Shown: positions 17,901 to 25,260 of the stretch, in pieces
Layout of the letters: each line of letters begins with the position of its first letter
Numbering within the stretch: position 1 is the first letter of the stretch
NCBI RefSeq assembly: GCF_026410405.1
Contig: NZ_JAPMLN010000003.1
Span: forward strand, 62,001 to 126,000
From: Marinicella gelatinilytica
Lineage (GTDB): Bacteria; Pseudomonadota; Gammaproteobacteria; Xanthomonadales; Marinicellaceae
Direction: 5' to 3'
Length of the DNA stretch: 64,000 nt
The notes under the pieces: model-generated
The model's input: the letters and a program-made list of their open reading frames with translations, nothing else
Told to the model about the DNA's origin: nothing
Database searches by the model: none
Translations under genes and position numbers: made by a program

Positions 17901-18393
17901 TATGGTTTCAGGTGTTCGTCCCGGTTTTAGACAGAAAATGAAATTATTGCTGAATGATAACACCGGCGATTTTGATTTTACCTTATCGCCTCAGTTATTC
18001 AGTGAATATGAAGCGCATCTATCACAACATGAAATTGTTATGGTGAGTGGTGAAGCGGGGTTAAAAAGTTTTAAAGGCCGTGACGGTGAACCTGATAATG
18101 AAGTATTTGTGGTGTCTGTTAAAGAACTGCTGACCTTGGATCAGGCATTGGCAATGTATTGTAACCACATATGTTTGGTGTCTTTGCATCATGGCGAACA
18201 ATTGGTCGATGACATCAGTGACTTATGTCAGGCATATGGTCCTGGCAAGACCCGGTTATATGTGCATTATCGCAATCAGGGTGAGCAGTATAATCTTGAA
18301 TTGGGTGAAGAATATGGCATACGCATTAACAATCAATTTATTGAGGAGGCCTTAAGCCGGCCCTCAATCCAAAAAGTTTTGGCCAAAAAATAA
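14935..18393 (+). CDS. dnaE: DNA polymerase III subunit alpha
   Basis: 1152 residues, replicative polymerase catalytic subunit (E. coli 1160). Domains: PHP domain (about 1-270, FVHLNVHSEYAITDS), palm with GPGRGSGAGSL and the catalytic PDFDVDFC (Asp401, Asp403), fingers and thumb (AGYGFNKSHSAAYALVAYQ), helix-hairpin-helix near 830, OB fold (~980-1070) and a C-terminal tau-binding region. The beta-clamp binding peptide region is seen as GQFDLF near 905. The motif block is complete. It ends the long operon; only one base separates its stop from the stop of a convergent minus-strand gene, with no terminator hairpin visible between them. Confidence 0.98.
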   Translation: MTAKQFVHLNVHSEYAITDSTIRIAQLVKTVRDMGMPAVALTDTNNLFAALKFYNAAKSAGIKPIFGADISVHNPALEIGTFEMTLLCQNRTGYLNLSRIISQSQRQSDDRGQVYVEKSFLLAHSEGLLLLADSMVSDFGRLIQQRQLEAALQAMLDWKAVFGDRFYVALAAIKRAGEQACHDASLYMAANQDIPLVATGRCRFLQADDFEAHEARVCINSGHIVADNNRPHDYTEQQYLKSPDEMADLFSDYPSLLSNTYHIAQRCSFDFDTKDYYLPDFPVPEGETIDSYFANLCRSNLTAFLQSDVRDQDYSDEDYKARLELEIKVILDMGFPGYFLIVSDFIRWSKDNKIPVGPGRGSGAGSLVAYMLKITALDPLTYELLFERFLNPERISMPDFDVDFCMDRRDEVIAYVADKYGKEKVSQIITFGAMNAKAVVRDAGRVLGYPYPVTDGIAKLIPNDLGMTLKKAMKAAPDLLALYEDDDEAKEIIDLSYKLEGLKRNVGKHAGGVVIAPSAISDFCPIYIEQQSQSVVCQFDKDDVESIGLVKFDFLGLRTLTIIDWAVQAIAADTGKQLDIEKLPLDDAKTFQLMRTGNTTSVFQLESPGMQSLIGRLKPDSFEDIIALVALYRPGPLDSGMVDTFVKCKHGLEKPNYMHDDLTEILEPTYGVILYQEQVMQIAQVLANFTLGGADILRKAMGKKIHEVMEQQKQVFIDGAVERGVDGALAAHIFSQIETFAGYGFNKSHSAAYALVAYQTAYLKAHYPVHFMAAVLSADLNNTDKIVKQLYDIRSLGICLNQPDVNKSFYRFKAIKGAIQYGLGAIKGVGEGAIEDIVHAREQGGPFKSFSDLCGRVSLNKVNKRSLEALIKAGAFDSLHDNRSQLLDGMEQVVKASEQQNKDKQSGQFDLFGGSQDNSTYADIQLPPAKKELKLDRLLAEKSVLGLFLSGHPIDVAWECLQHVLSFPLGHFHQMKINSEQPREFRVLGMVSGVRPGFRQKMKLLLNDNTGDFDFTLSPQLFSEYEAHLSQHEIVMVSGEAGLKSFKGRDGEPDNEVFVVSVKELLTLDQALAMYCNHICLVSLHHGEQLVDDISDLCQAYGPGKTRLYVHYRNQGEQYNLELGEEYGIRINNQFIEEALSRPSIQKVLAKK

Positions 18394-18394
18394 A

Positions 18395-18973
18395 CTATTC
18401 ATGATCAATTAAAGATGCTGTTTGAGCTTGTTGTCGGTGATAATTTAAACCACTGTCATCAATGGTTACCACGAATGTCATGTTCTTACCCATTCGTTTG
18501 ACTAAATGTTGGATATTTAACGCATGTTTTTGGGTTGTTTTATCCGGATACTTGATACCTATATCGGGATTTGATTTTAAAACACCAATAACAACGTTCT
18601 CTGATCTCTGTGGCTTTAGTTTAGTGGTGAATTTCTTATCACCGTTATTGATGACTATTTGAATGTTCTTTTGTTGGCCGATGTAATTTAATTGCAAAGT
18701 AATTTTTGGCTGACTAAAGCGATAAGCATGTTGACCTAACCACCAAATGGTAGCGGTATGAGGTATCCACCTGCTGATAATATCCACCCCAAAAAAACGA
18801 ATAAATAACATAATTAGGGCAAACAAAAAAGCGCTGAAGGAAAACAGTAGTAATAAGCCTCGCAAAAAATCAGTAAAGCTTAATTGACCCGGTGTGGCGT
18901 CGGGAATATAGACCCATAACAGCACCCAAAATAACGACACTAAAATAAAAAAGGAGACAGATTTTCGAAACAT
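18395..18973 (-). CDS. Unknown two-TM membrane protein downstream of hemH
   Basis: 192 residues, not recognised. The N-terminus is hydrophobic: one segment at about 7-24 (VSFFILVSLFWVLLWVYI) and a second at about 38-63 (LLLLFSFSAFLFALIMLFIRFF). A polar region of about 130 residues follows with beta-type alternation (ITLQLNYIG, NIQIVINNG). No catalytic motif was seen. It follows hemH by 3 bases on the same strand, so it is probably cotranscribed with it. Its stop lies one base from the convergent dnaE stop. A role in heme or envelope function cannot be inferred from sequence alone. Confidence 0.75.
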   Translation of the reverse strand: MFRKSVSFFILVSLFWVLLWVYIPDATPGQLSFTDFLRGLLLLFSFSAFLFALIMLFIRFFGVDIISRWIPHTATIWWLGQHAYRFSQPKITLQLNYIGQQKNIQIVINNGDKKFTTKLKPQRSENVVIGVLKSNPDIGIKYPDKTTQKHALNIQHLVKRMGKNMTFVVTIDDSGLNYHRQQAQTASLIDHE

Positions 18974-18976
18974 GGC

Positions 18977-20068
18977 TTAGGTCTTTTGGTTGTAAGGATG
19001 TTGTTGAAAACGCTCGGCGGTTTTATTGGGTGACTGTGGTACGGGTATGTCCAATCCCTGACTCTGTTGCTTGATGAGTTCAGCCAATAAATGAATATGT
19101 GCCCGGCTATCATTCAGCGCCGGGATATAGCTAAATGTCTCACCACCGGCATTAATAAAATAATCACGGTTTTCAATGGCGATTTCTTCCAGTGTTTCCA
19201 GGCAATCAGCAGCAAAACCGGGACAAATCACCTGAACCTGTTTCACGGACTTGTCCGGCAGCGCTTTTAAAGTGGCATCGGTGTATGGCTTTAACCAGGG
19301 CTCACGACCAAATATGGATTGAAAACTGACTTGGTATTCATCCTCACGTAACTGTAGACGCTCTGCTAATAAACGTCCGGTTTTATGACATTCACAGTGA
19401 TAAGGATCGCCATTATGCAAATAACGCAATGGAATGCCGTGAAAAGACATCAGTAAAAACTGTTTGCCATGTTGTTTTTGATGCGCAATAACACTTTGTG
19501 CGAGCGCTTCAATATATAGATTATGGTCGTGATAATGGCTGATAAACCGTATATCCGGCAGCCAGCGACGCTGTTGATATACGCGACTGACGTCATCAAA
19601 AATGGACGCCACCGTGGACGCAGAATATTGCGGATAGAGCGGTAAAATCACCACCGATTGTGCGCCCTGCTGTTGTAACTTATCAAGACCGGCTTCAATG
19701 CTCGGTTCACCATAGCGCATCGCCAATTCAACGAGGGTGTCATCACCCAATTCTTGTCGCAAGGCCTGATGTTGCAATTGACTGATATGCATCAATGGTG
19801 AGCCGGTACCGCGACCCAATTCATCCCAAATGCCGGCGTAAGCGGCTGCTGATTTTTTGGGCCGAATATTTAAAATAACGGCATTTAAGATCAGCAACCA
19901 CAACCATCGTGGTCCTTGAAACTCCACAACCCGCGGATCCGACAAAAAGGTTCTCAGGTATTTTTTTAACGCAGCTTTGGTGGGTGCCTCCGGTGTACCT
20001 AAATTGACCATTAAAACACCTTTTTTTCGTGAATCACCGTGTTGATAATTTGGGCTTTTATATTCCAT
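18977..20068 (-). CDS. hemH: Ferrochelatase
   Basis: 363 residues. The protein inserts Fe(II) into protoporphyrin IX, the last step of heme synthesis. Family signatures: GVLMVNLGTPEAP near the N-terminus, FLSDPRVVE, YAGIWDELGRGTGSPL (the conserved SPL block), LPLYPQYSAST, MSFHGIPLRY with the metal-handling His, YQVSFQSIFGREPWLKPYT and CPGFAADCLETLEEI. The length is slightly over the E. coli protein (320) because of an N-terminal extension and a polar C-terminus. No Fe-S Cys cluster is evident. It lies upstream of a small membrane protein gene with 3 bases between. Confidence 0.96.
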   Translation of the reverse strand: MEYKSPNYQHGDSRKKGVLMVNLGTPEAPTKAALKKYLRTFLSDPRVVEFQGPRWLWLLILNAVILNIRPKKSAAAYAGIWDELGRGTGSPLMHISQLQHQALRQELGDDTLVELAMRYGEPSIEAGLDKLQQQGAQSVVILPLYPQYSASTVASIFDDVSRVYQQRRWLPDIRFISHYHDHNLYIEALAQSVIAHQKQHGKQFLLMSFHGIPLRYLHNGDPYHCECHKTGRLLAERLQLREDEYQVSFQSIFGREPWLKPYTDATLKALPDKSVKQVQVICPGFAADCLETLEEIAIENRDYFINAGGETFSYIPALNDSRAHIHLLAELIKQQSQGLDIPVPQSPNKTAERFQQHPYNQKT

Positions 20069-20128
20069 TCGTTAAAATATGTGAAAAAACATCTATTGTA
20101 ACGGCTGATTGCGAAAAAAACGTCAATA

Positions 20129-20160
20129 TTGACAAATCATTAACACCAGTTATTGATAAT
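20129..20160 (+). promoter_or_regulatory. Possible promoter of tesA-ybbA-ybbP
   Basis: A perfect TTGACA at 20129-20134 lies in the 136-base gap between divergent hemH and tesA. The best -10 is GATAAT at 20155-20160, but its spacing is 20 bases; TATTGA at 20151 gives 16 bases with a poorer hexamer. The position, about 45 bases before the tesA ATG, is reasonable. Not verified. Confidence 0.4.
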
Positions 20161-20204
20161 AAGATTTTCTTGTTAAAACTAAAATCGTCGCCACATAGAG
20201 GAAT

Positions 20205-20882
20205 ATGAACAATTTAAAATATGGACTGTGGGTTATCATGCTGTTTGGTCTGATGGCTTGTCAGGATACAGCGCCACCAAATAATGTCAACAACACAGCA
20301 ACTGAAGCAGCACAGAATGATTTTGTTATTTTGGCTTTGGGAGACTCCCTGACTGAGGGTTTGGGGGTTGATGAAACACACAATTATCCTGCCATTTTGC
20401 AGCAACAATTACACAACACAGGTTTTGTTGATGTGAAGGTGGTGAATGCCGGCTTAAGTGGTGAAACCAGCACCGGTTTATTAAATCGCCTCGATTGGGT
20501 GATGCAGTTACAACCGGATTTGACCATTTTAACCATCGGTGCCAATGATGCCATGCGTGGTTTGGATTTAGAGCGAACAGACGATAATATTCGCACCATA
20601 ATTAAAATCCTGCAACAAAAAAACAGCGATGTTATTTTGGCCGGAATGGAAATCTACGATAATTTAGGCCGTGAGTATGTCTCTGGTTTTAAAGACATCT
20701 ATCCACGTATCGCTAAAGATTTGGATTTGCCATTTATTCCTTTTTTTCTACAAGGCGTGGCCGGTGACCCCGAATTAAATCAACAAGATGGTATTCATCC
20801 CAATCACTCAGGTTATCAAGTGATTGTGGAAAACAATATTTTACCCGCCGTGACTCAATACTTGAACAATAATAAACCATGA
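20205..20882 (+). CDS. tesA: TesA-type SGNH esterase/lysophospholipase, putative lipoprotein
   Basis: 225 residues, SGNH hydrolase. Block I GDSLTEG holds Ser48, block II Gly85 (NAGLSGET), block III GANDAMR Asn114, block V DGIHPNHSGY gives Asp195 and His198, so the catalytic set is complete. The N-terminus has a short hydrophobic stretch ending LMAC (Cys19), a lipobox, so this version is probably a lipoprotein rather than the soluble periplasmic TesA of E. coli. It overlaps ybbA by 4 bases. In E. coli tesA and ybbA-ybbP are also neighbours. The substrate (acyl-CoA, lysophospholipid or arylester) is unknown. Confidence 0.9.
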   Translation: MNNLKYGLWVIMLFGLMACQDTAPPNNVNNTATEAAQNDFVILALGDSLTEGLGVDETHNYPAILQQQLHNTGFVDVKVVNAGLSGETSTGLLNRLDWVMQLQPDLTILTIGANDAMRGLDLERTDDNIRTIIKILQQKNSDVILAGMEIYDNLGREYVSGFKDIYPRIAKDLDLPFIPFFLQGVAGDPELNQQDGIHPNHSGYQVIVENNILPAVTQYLNNNKP

Positions 20883-21553
20883 CAAATCAACAATCTGCGG
20901 TCCTTGTGGCCGAGCATTTAAGTAAATCTTTTCAAATCGACGAAATTGGCATCAGCGTTATTAAAGACGTGTCTTTGCAGGTTAAGGCCGGTGAATTTGT
21001 GGTGATTATGGGTAAATCCGGTTCCGGAAAGTCCACATTATTGAGTTTATTGGCGGGTTTAGACTATCCCGACAGTGGCCGCATCATGTTAAATCAAGAT
21101 GATTTAACGGTTATGGATGAAGAACAACTGGCGTTGAAACGTCAACGCGATATGGGTTTTGTGTTTCAATCATTTCATTTAATTCCGACCTTGACGGTGG
21201 CTGAGAATGTGGCTTTCCCATTACAAATTGCTGGCAAGCCGGATTCTGAACGGGTTGAAGAATTATTACAGGCGGTTGATTTGAATCACCGCCGTGACAG
21301 TATGCCGCATCAGTTATCCGGTGGTGAAAAACAACGCACCGCTTTGGCCAGAGCCTTGGTGTCGAAGCCGAGCATCGTTTTTGCGGATGAGCCCACCGGT
21401 AATTTGGATCAAAAAAACGCCAATCAAGTGATGGATTTATTGATTAATTTACAACAAAGCTTTGGCAGTGCCTTGGTGGTGGTTACCCATGATCAAGCAG
21501 TGGCCGATCGTGCCGATCGGGTCATTACCATCGTTGATGGGCACACCGTATGA
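20879..21553 (+). CDS. ybbA: ABC transporter ATPase, YbbA/LolD type
   Basis: 224 residues, one complete ATPase domain: Walker A GKSGSGKST (Lys51), Q-loop VFQSFHLIPTLT, signature LSGGEKQR (146-153) and Walker B VFADEPTG (Asp170, Glu171), with the switch His in VTHDQ. The class is that of MacB/LolD/YbbA ATPases paired with large FtsX-like permeases. It overlaps tesA and ybbP by 4 bases each, so all three are translated as one unit. In the established model such ATPases drive extraction or movement of envelope molecules rather than uptake. The substrate is unknown. Confidence 0.93.
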   Translation: MTNQQSAVLVAEHLSKSFQIDEIGISVIKDVSLQVKAGEFVVIMGKSGSGKSTLLSLLAGLDYPDSGRIMLNQDDLTVMDEEQLALKRQRDMGFVFQSFHLIPTLTVAENVAFPLQIAGKPDSERVEELLQAVDLNHRRDSMPHQLSGGEKQRTALARALVSKPSIVFADEPTGNLDQKNANQVMDLLINLQQSFGSALVVVTHDQAVADRADRVITIVDGHTV

Positions 21554-24057
21554 CCTCCGGTTTATCTCGAAAAATGTTGAACCGTGCCTGGTTTGGTAAG
21601 CCGGTTTATCCGTTACTATTCGGTTTAAGTTTGTGGGTGTCATTAGCCGCTTATCTGACTTTAGATTCCCTGCAACAGTCCGTAGATGATTACATTGACA
21701 GCAATCAATTGGCCATGGTTGGTGGGGATCTGATTATGACCACGCGGCAACAGTGGCCTGAAGATATTCAACAAAAAGTGGCAGAACTACCCCAGACTGA
21801 TGTGGTTTATGATTATCAGTTCAATGCCATGTTATACGCCAATGAACAATCTTTGTTGGCACGTATCAAAGCGGTGACACCCAATTATCCCTTGTACGGA
21901 GAAGCCACGGTGGCATCAAACCAAAATTTGTGGCAAGCCGTGCAACCCGGAACGGTGGCGGTGGAAGCCCAGGTACTCAGTGGTTTGGATCTGACCGTTG
22001 GTGACTCGGTGCAATTGGGCGAAGCCAGTTTTGTGATTGCCGATGAATTAACCGCTGAACCGGATCGGCCATTGACCGCTTTTGGCTTTGGTGCGCGGGT
22101 TTTAATGCATGCCGATGATTTACCACAAACTCAACTAATGGGACAACGCAGTCGCATCGGTTATCGCATTGAAATGGCACTTGGGCCGTCACAATTGGAA
22201 AACTGGAAAAACGAACTCACAATATTGATTGGCAGCCAAGAAATCAATATTGAAACAGCTGCTGAATCAGATACCGCCTTAGCCAATGTATCGGCTAACT
22301 TTTTGGTGTTTTTAAAATTATTGGTGGTGGCGGTGGTGGTGCTGTCCGGTGTCGGATTATTCAGTGTCATGAAGGCATTTATCCGAGGACAACAAAACAG
22401 CAATGCCATCCGTCGGGCTTTGGGTGAACAAATGCGACCCATCAAACAGTCCTATTATCGACTGTTTATATTGATGGCCTTATTATCTGCAGTGGTGGCT
22501 TATGGCCTCAGTGTTTTATTTTTGATGTTTTCACAAAACTACTTTAGTCAATTTTTACCCGCTGATATTGATATTCAAATTGTCTGGCAAAGTGTGATTA
22601 AAATAACTGTTATTGCCGTGGCGATGACCTTGCTGGTGAGTTATCAAGGTCTGCGCTTATTGGCTTTGGTTAAACCTGTGGCCGTGTTACAACAGCAAAA
22701 AATTCCTCGCAATCGACAAACCCGCGCATGGGGTTGGTCACTGACGGTGGTTTTGGCAGTTTTCCTGTTAATGGTTATCGAATTGGATAATCTGTGGCGC
22801 GCGGTGCAAATAACCGGTGGCCTTATCGCGGTGTTATTGGTTTTTTGGTTGTTAAGTGTACTCTTGTTGAAGGCGCTAAAATGGTTGGTCAATCATCACT
22901 GGGTTAAACATTGGTTGAGTCGCTTAGCGATTCAAAATGTATTCCGCAAAGGTAACCATTCGGTGTTGTTTTTCACCACTTTGTCTTTGGCAGTGATGGT
23001 AATGGTGATGGTGGCTTTATTAAACCACAGCATTGATCGGCAATTAATCAGCACCTATCCGGAAGATGCGCCGAATATGTTTTTGCTGGATGTGCAATCC
23101 GAGCAACATGAAAAACTCAATGACATGATCAAAGCACCGGTCACTTACTATCCGGTGGTACGTGCCCGTATTAAAACAGTTAACGGTGTCAGCGCAGACG
23201 TACTCAAGGAACAGCTGGGTACCTATGACGACATCAGTCGCGTTTTTAATCTCAGTTATGCCGAAGATTTACTGGACACTGAATATTTAAAAAGCAGCCG
23301 GGACAACAAACAATTATTCACCGATTGGGATGATGATGTCGTGGTCCCCATGTCAATATTGGCGAGCATCGCCGACTACTTACAAGTGAATATCGGTGAT
23401 GAGATTACTTTCAATATACAGGGCATTAACCTGACCGGTCGCATCAGCAGCATCAGAGCTCGCTATGAACGCGGACCCAATCCGTTCTTTTATTTTATTT
23501 TTCCGCCTGAAGTACTGGCAAAGGCACCACAAATTCAATTTGCCACCACTCGGGTGGATGATCAACGTGTGGTTGGTTTACAAACCGCCATCGCGCAGAC
23601 TTTTCCGGGCATCACTACTTTGGATGGTGCCGCCATTGCCCGCCAGATAAAATCATTTGTCGGTCAATTGAGCCAATTGGTAACTTTATTCACCGGTTTA
23701 GCGGTGGTGGCCGGGTTTATGGTTTTGCTGACTTCGTTACTATCCACCTCACAAGACCGCTTACAAGACAGCGCCTATTTTCGACTATTGGGGATGCGCA
23801 CCCGGCATTTGTATGCCATTAATGTGATTGAACTTTCCGTTCTTGGTCTTTTAGCCGGCTTGGTCGGTACCTTGTTAGCCATGACTGTGAGTTATTTTAT
23901 GGTTACTGAATGGTTTAATTTACAGTTTAGTCTACCTTTTTATACCTTATTTCTGGGTGCTTTAATGTTATGGTTTGTGTTGGCAGGCATTGCTCTTTTA
24001 TATGGTCGAATGGTGATTGGTCGTCAAGTGATGCAACGCATCAGACAGATGGTTTAG
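21550..24057 (+). CDS. ybbP: FtsX-like ABC permease, YbbP type
   Basis: 835 residues, close to E. coli YbbP (804). TM1 is near residues 18-35, a large periplasmic domain extends to about 245, then TM segments near 250-275, 295-320 and 340-370. Two more lie about 395-440, followed by a second periplasmic domain (~490-690) and a final TM trio (710-830) with FRLLGMRTRHLYAINVIELS, the typical FtsX cytoplasmic loop. Two FtsX domains in one chain fit the YbbP group. It works with the adjacent ATPase; a link with the TesA lipoprotein is suggested by the conserved order. Confidence 0.92.
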   Translation: MTSGLSRKMLNRAWFGKPVYPLLFGLSLWVSLAAYLTLDSLQQSVDDYIDSNQLAMVGGDLIMTTRQQWPEDIQQKVAELPQTDVVYDYQFNAMLYANEQSLLARIKAVTPNYPLYGEATVASNQNLWQAVQPGTVAVEAQVLSGLDLTVGDSVQLGEASFVIADELTAEPDRPLTAFGFGARVLMHADDLPQTQLMGQRSRIGYRIEMALGPSQLENWKNELTILIGSQEINIETAAESDTALANVSANFLVFLKLLVVAVVVLSGVGLFSVMKAFIRGQQNSNAIRRALGEQMRPIKQSYYRLFILMALLSAVVAYGLSVLFLMFSQNYFSQFLPADIDIQIVWQSVIKITVIAVAMTLLVSYQGLRLLALVKPVAVLQQQKIPRNRQTRAWGWSLTVVLAVFLLMVIELDNLWRAVQITGGLIAVLLVFWLLSVLLLKALKWLVNHHWVKHWLSRLAIQNVFRKGNHSVLFFTTLSLAVMVMVMVALLNHSIDRQLISTYPEDAPNMFLLDVQSEQHEKLNDMIKAPVTYYPVVRARIKTVNGVSADVLKEQLGTYDDISRVFNLSYAEDLLDTEYLKSSRDNKQLFTDWDDDVVVPMSILASIADYLQVNIGDEITFNIQGINLTGRISSIRARYERGPNPFFYFIFPPEVLAKAPQIQFATTRVDDQRVVGLQTAIAQTFPGITTLDGAAIARQIKSFVGQLSQLVTLFTGLAVVAGFMVLLTSLLSTSQDRLQDSAYFRLLGMRTRHLYAINVIELSVLGLLAGLVGTLLAMTVSYFMVTEWFNLQFSLPFYTLFLGALMLWFVLAGIALLYGRMVIGRQVMQRIRQMV

Positions 24058-24135
24058 TGCAAGGCTAAATTTCTAAAAGCACAAAAAGTGGCTATGCGTT
24101 AAAATACCTTTCTTTTTTATAATCGAGATAAAGAT

Positions 24136-25128
24136 ATGGCCGCTTTTGGACAAGAATTTACTTCTTTGATGGCGTTTTGTCGTTACCAGGATGATCAATG
24201 GCAGAAACCAAGCCTAACCACATTGGATGATTTTAAACTAACACCGCAATCACATGTGTTGCATTATGCCAGTACGTGTTTTGAAGGTTTAAAAGCCTAC
24301 CGTTGGGCGGACGGCGGTATTCGCTTATTTCGTTATCAAGACAACATCAAAAGGTTACGCGCCAGTGCCAAAGCATTATGTTTGCCGATTCCTGATGAAG
24401 CTTTATTGGATGACATGATTAAACAAGCGGTTCTGTCAGTGAGTGATGAAATCCCGGACTTGCCGGAATCTTTGTATATCAGACCCACCTTGATTGGCAC
24501 TGAAAACAACATCGGTGCAGCCGGCAAAGCCTCTAAAGAAGCTTACTTATATATTTTAACCTCACCGGTGGGTGATTATTTTAGTGGTGGTATCCGGCCG
24601 TTAAAACTATTGATTGATGAGGTCAATATGCGCTCCACACCGACTTTTGGGCAGGTCAAAACCGGTGGCAATTACGCCGCAGCCTTGTCTTCCGTGATGC
24701 GTGCCCGTGAGCAATACGGTGCCGATCAAGTACTCTATTGTCCTCAAGCTAATGTTCAGGAAACAGGTGCTGCCAACTTCTTTGTTTTACACAAAAACCG
24801 CCTCATTACCAAAAAACTCGATGGCAGCATTTTGCCGGGCATCACCCGTGACTCGATTATGCAACTGGCTAAAAATCAGGGTTTTGAAGTGATTGAATGC
24901 GATTTCACTGTGGATGAATTAATTAGTTGGTTACCGGACAGTGAAGCCTTTTTATCAGGAACTGCTGCTGTTATTTCACCTGTGGGTGAATTTATTTACA
25001 ACAATAAAATCCATGCAGCGGGTAACGGTGAAATCGGTCAACAAACTTTGGCTTTCCGCGAACAGCTCACTGCCATCCAACAAGGCCAACAATCGGATAA
25101 TTTTAACTGGGTGTCACAAATACAGTAA
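24136..25128 (+). CDS. ilvE: Branched-chain amino acid aminotransferase (class IV PLP)
   Basis: 330 residues. Motifs: LHYASTCFEGLKAYRW, YIRPTLIGTE, GQVKTGGNYAA with the PLP-binding Lys175, NVQETGAANFF and GILPGIT-type SILPGITRDS. It transfers amino groups between Ile/Leu/Val and 2-oxoglutarate. The length and the N-terminal part match the longer BCAT group (like mammalian and Bacteroidetes types) rather than the shorter E. coli IlvE (309). A TATAAT at 24118-24123 lies only 13 bases before the ATG, so an almost leaderless transcript is possible, but the -35 is poor. No other ilv gene is near. Confidence 0.92.
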   Translation: MAAFGQEFTSLMAFCRYQDDQWQKPSLTTLDDFKLTPQSHVLHYASTCFEGLKAYRWADGGIRLFRYQDNIKRLRASAKALCLPIPDEALLDDMIKQAVLSVSDEIPDLPESLYIRPTLIGTENNIGAAGKASKEAYLYILTSPVGDYFSGGIRPLKLLIDEVNMRSTPTFGQVKTGGNYAAALSSVMRAREQYGADQVLYCPQANVQETGAANFFVLHKNRLITKKLDGSILPGITRDSIMQLAKNQGFEVIECDFTVDELISWLPDSEAFLSGTAAVISPVGEFIYNNKIHAAGNGEIGQQTLAFREQLTAIQQGQQSDNFNWVSQIQ

Positions 25129-25154
25129 CAATGTTAAAAAAACGTAAAAATAAC

Positions 25155-25182
25155 TTGAATAACATTTTATTACAGGTAATAT
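25155..25182 (+). promoter_or_regulatory. Possible promoter of the TonB receptor gene
   Basis: TTGAAT (25155-25160), 16-base spacer, TAATAT (25177-25182), about 78 bases before the ATG at 25261. Both hexamers match sigma-70 at four of six positions. RBS AAGAGGA is near 25249. No regulator site was recognised in the remaining leader. Confidence 0.4.
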
Positions 25183-25260
25183 TTAGCTAAGTGCCCAAAA
25201 ATGTCTATAAAAAGCATTGGGTTAATTATTAATTAAACGTTTTAAAAGAGGACATATCTA

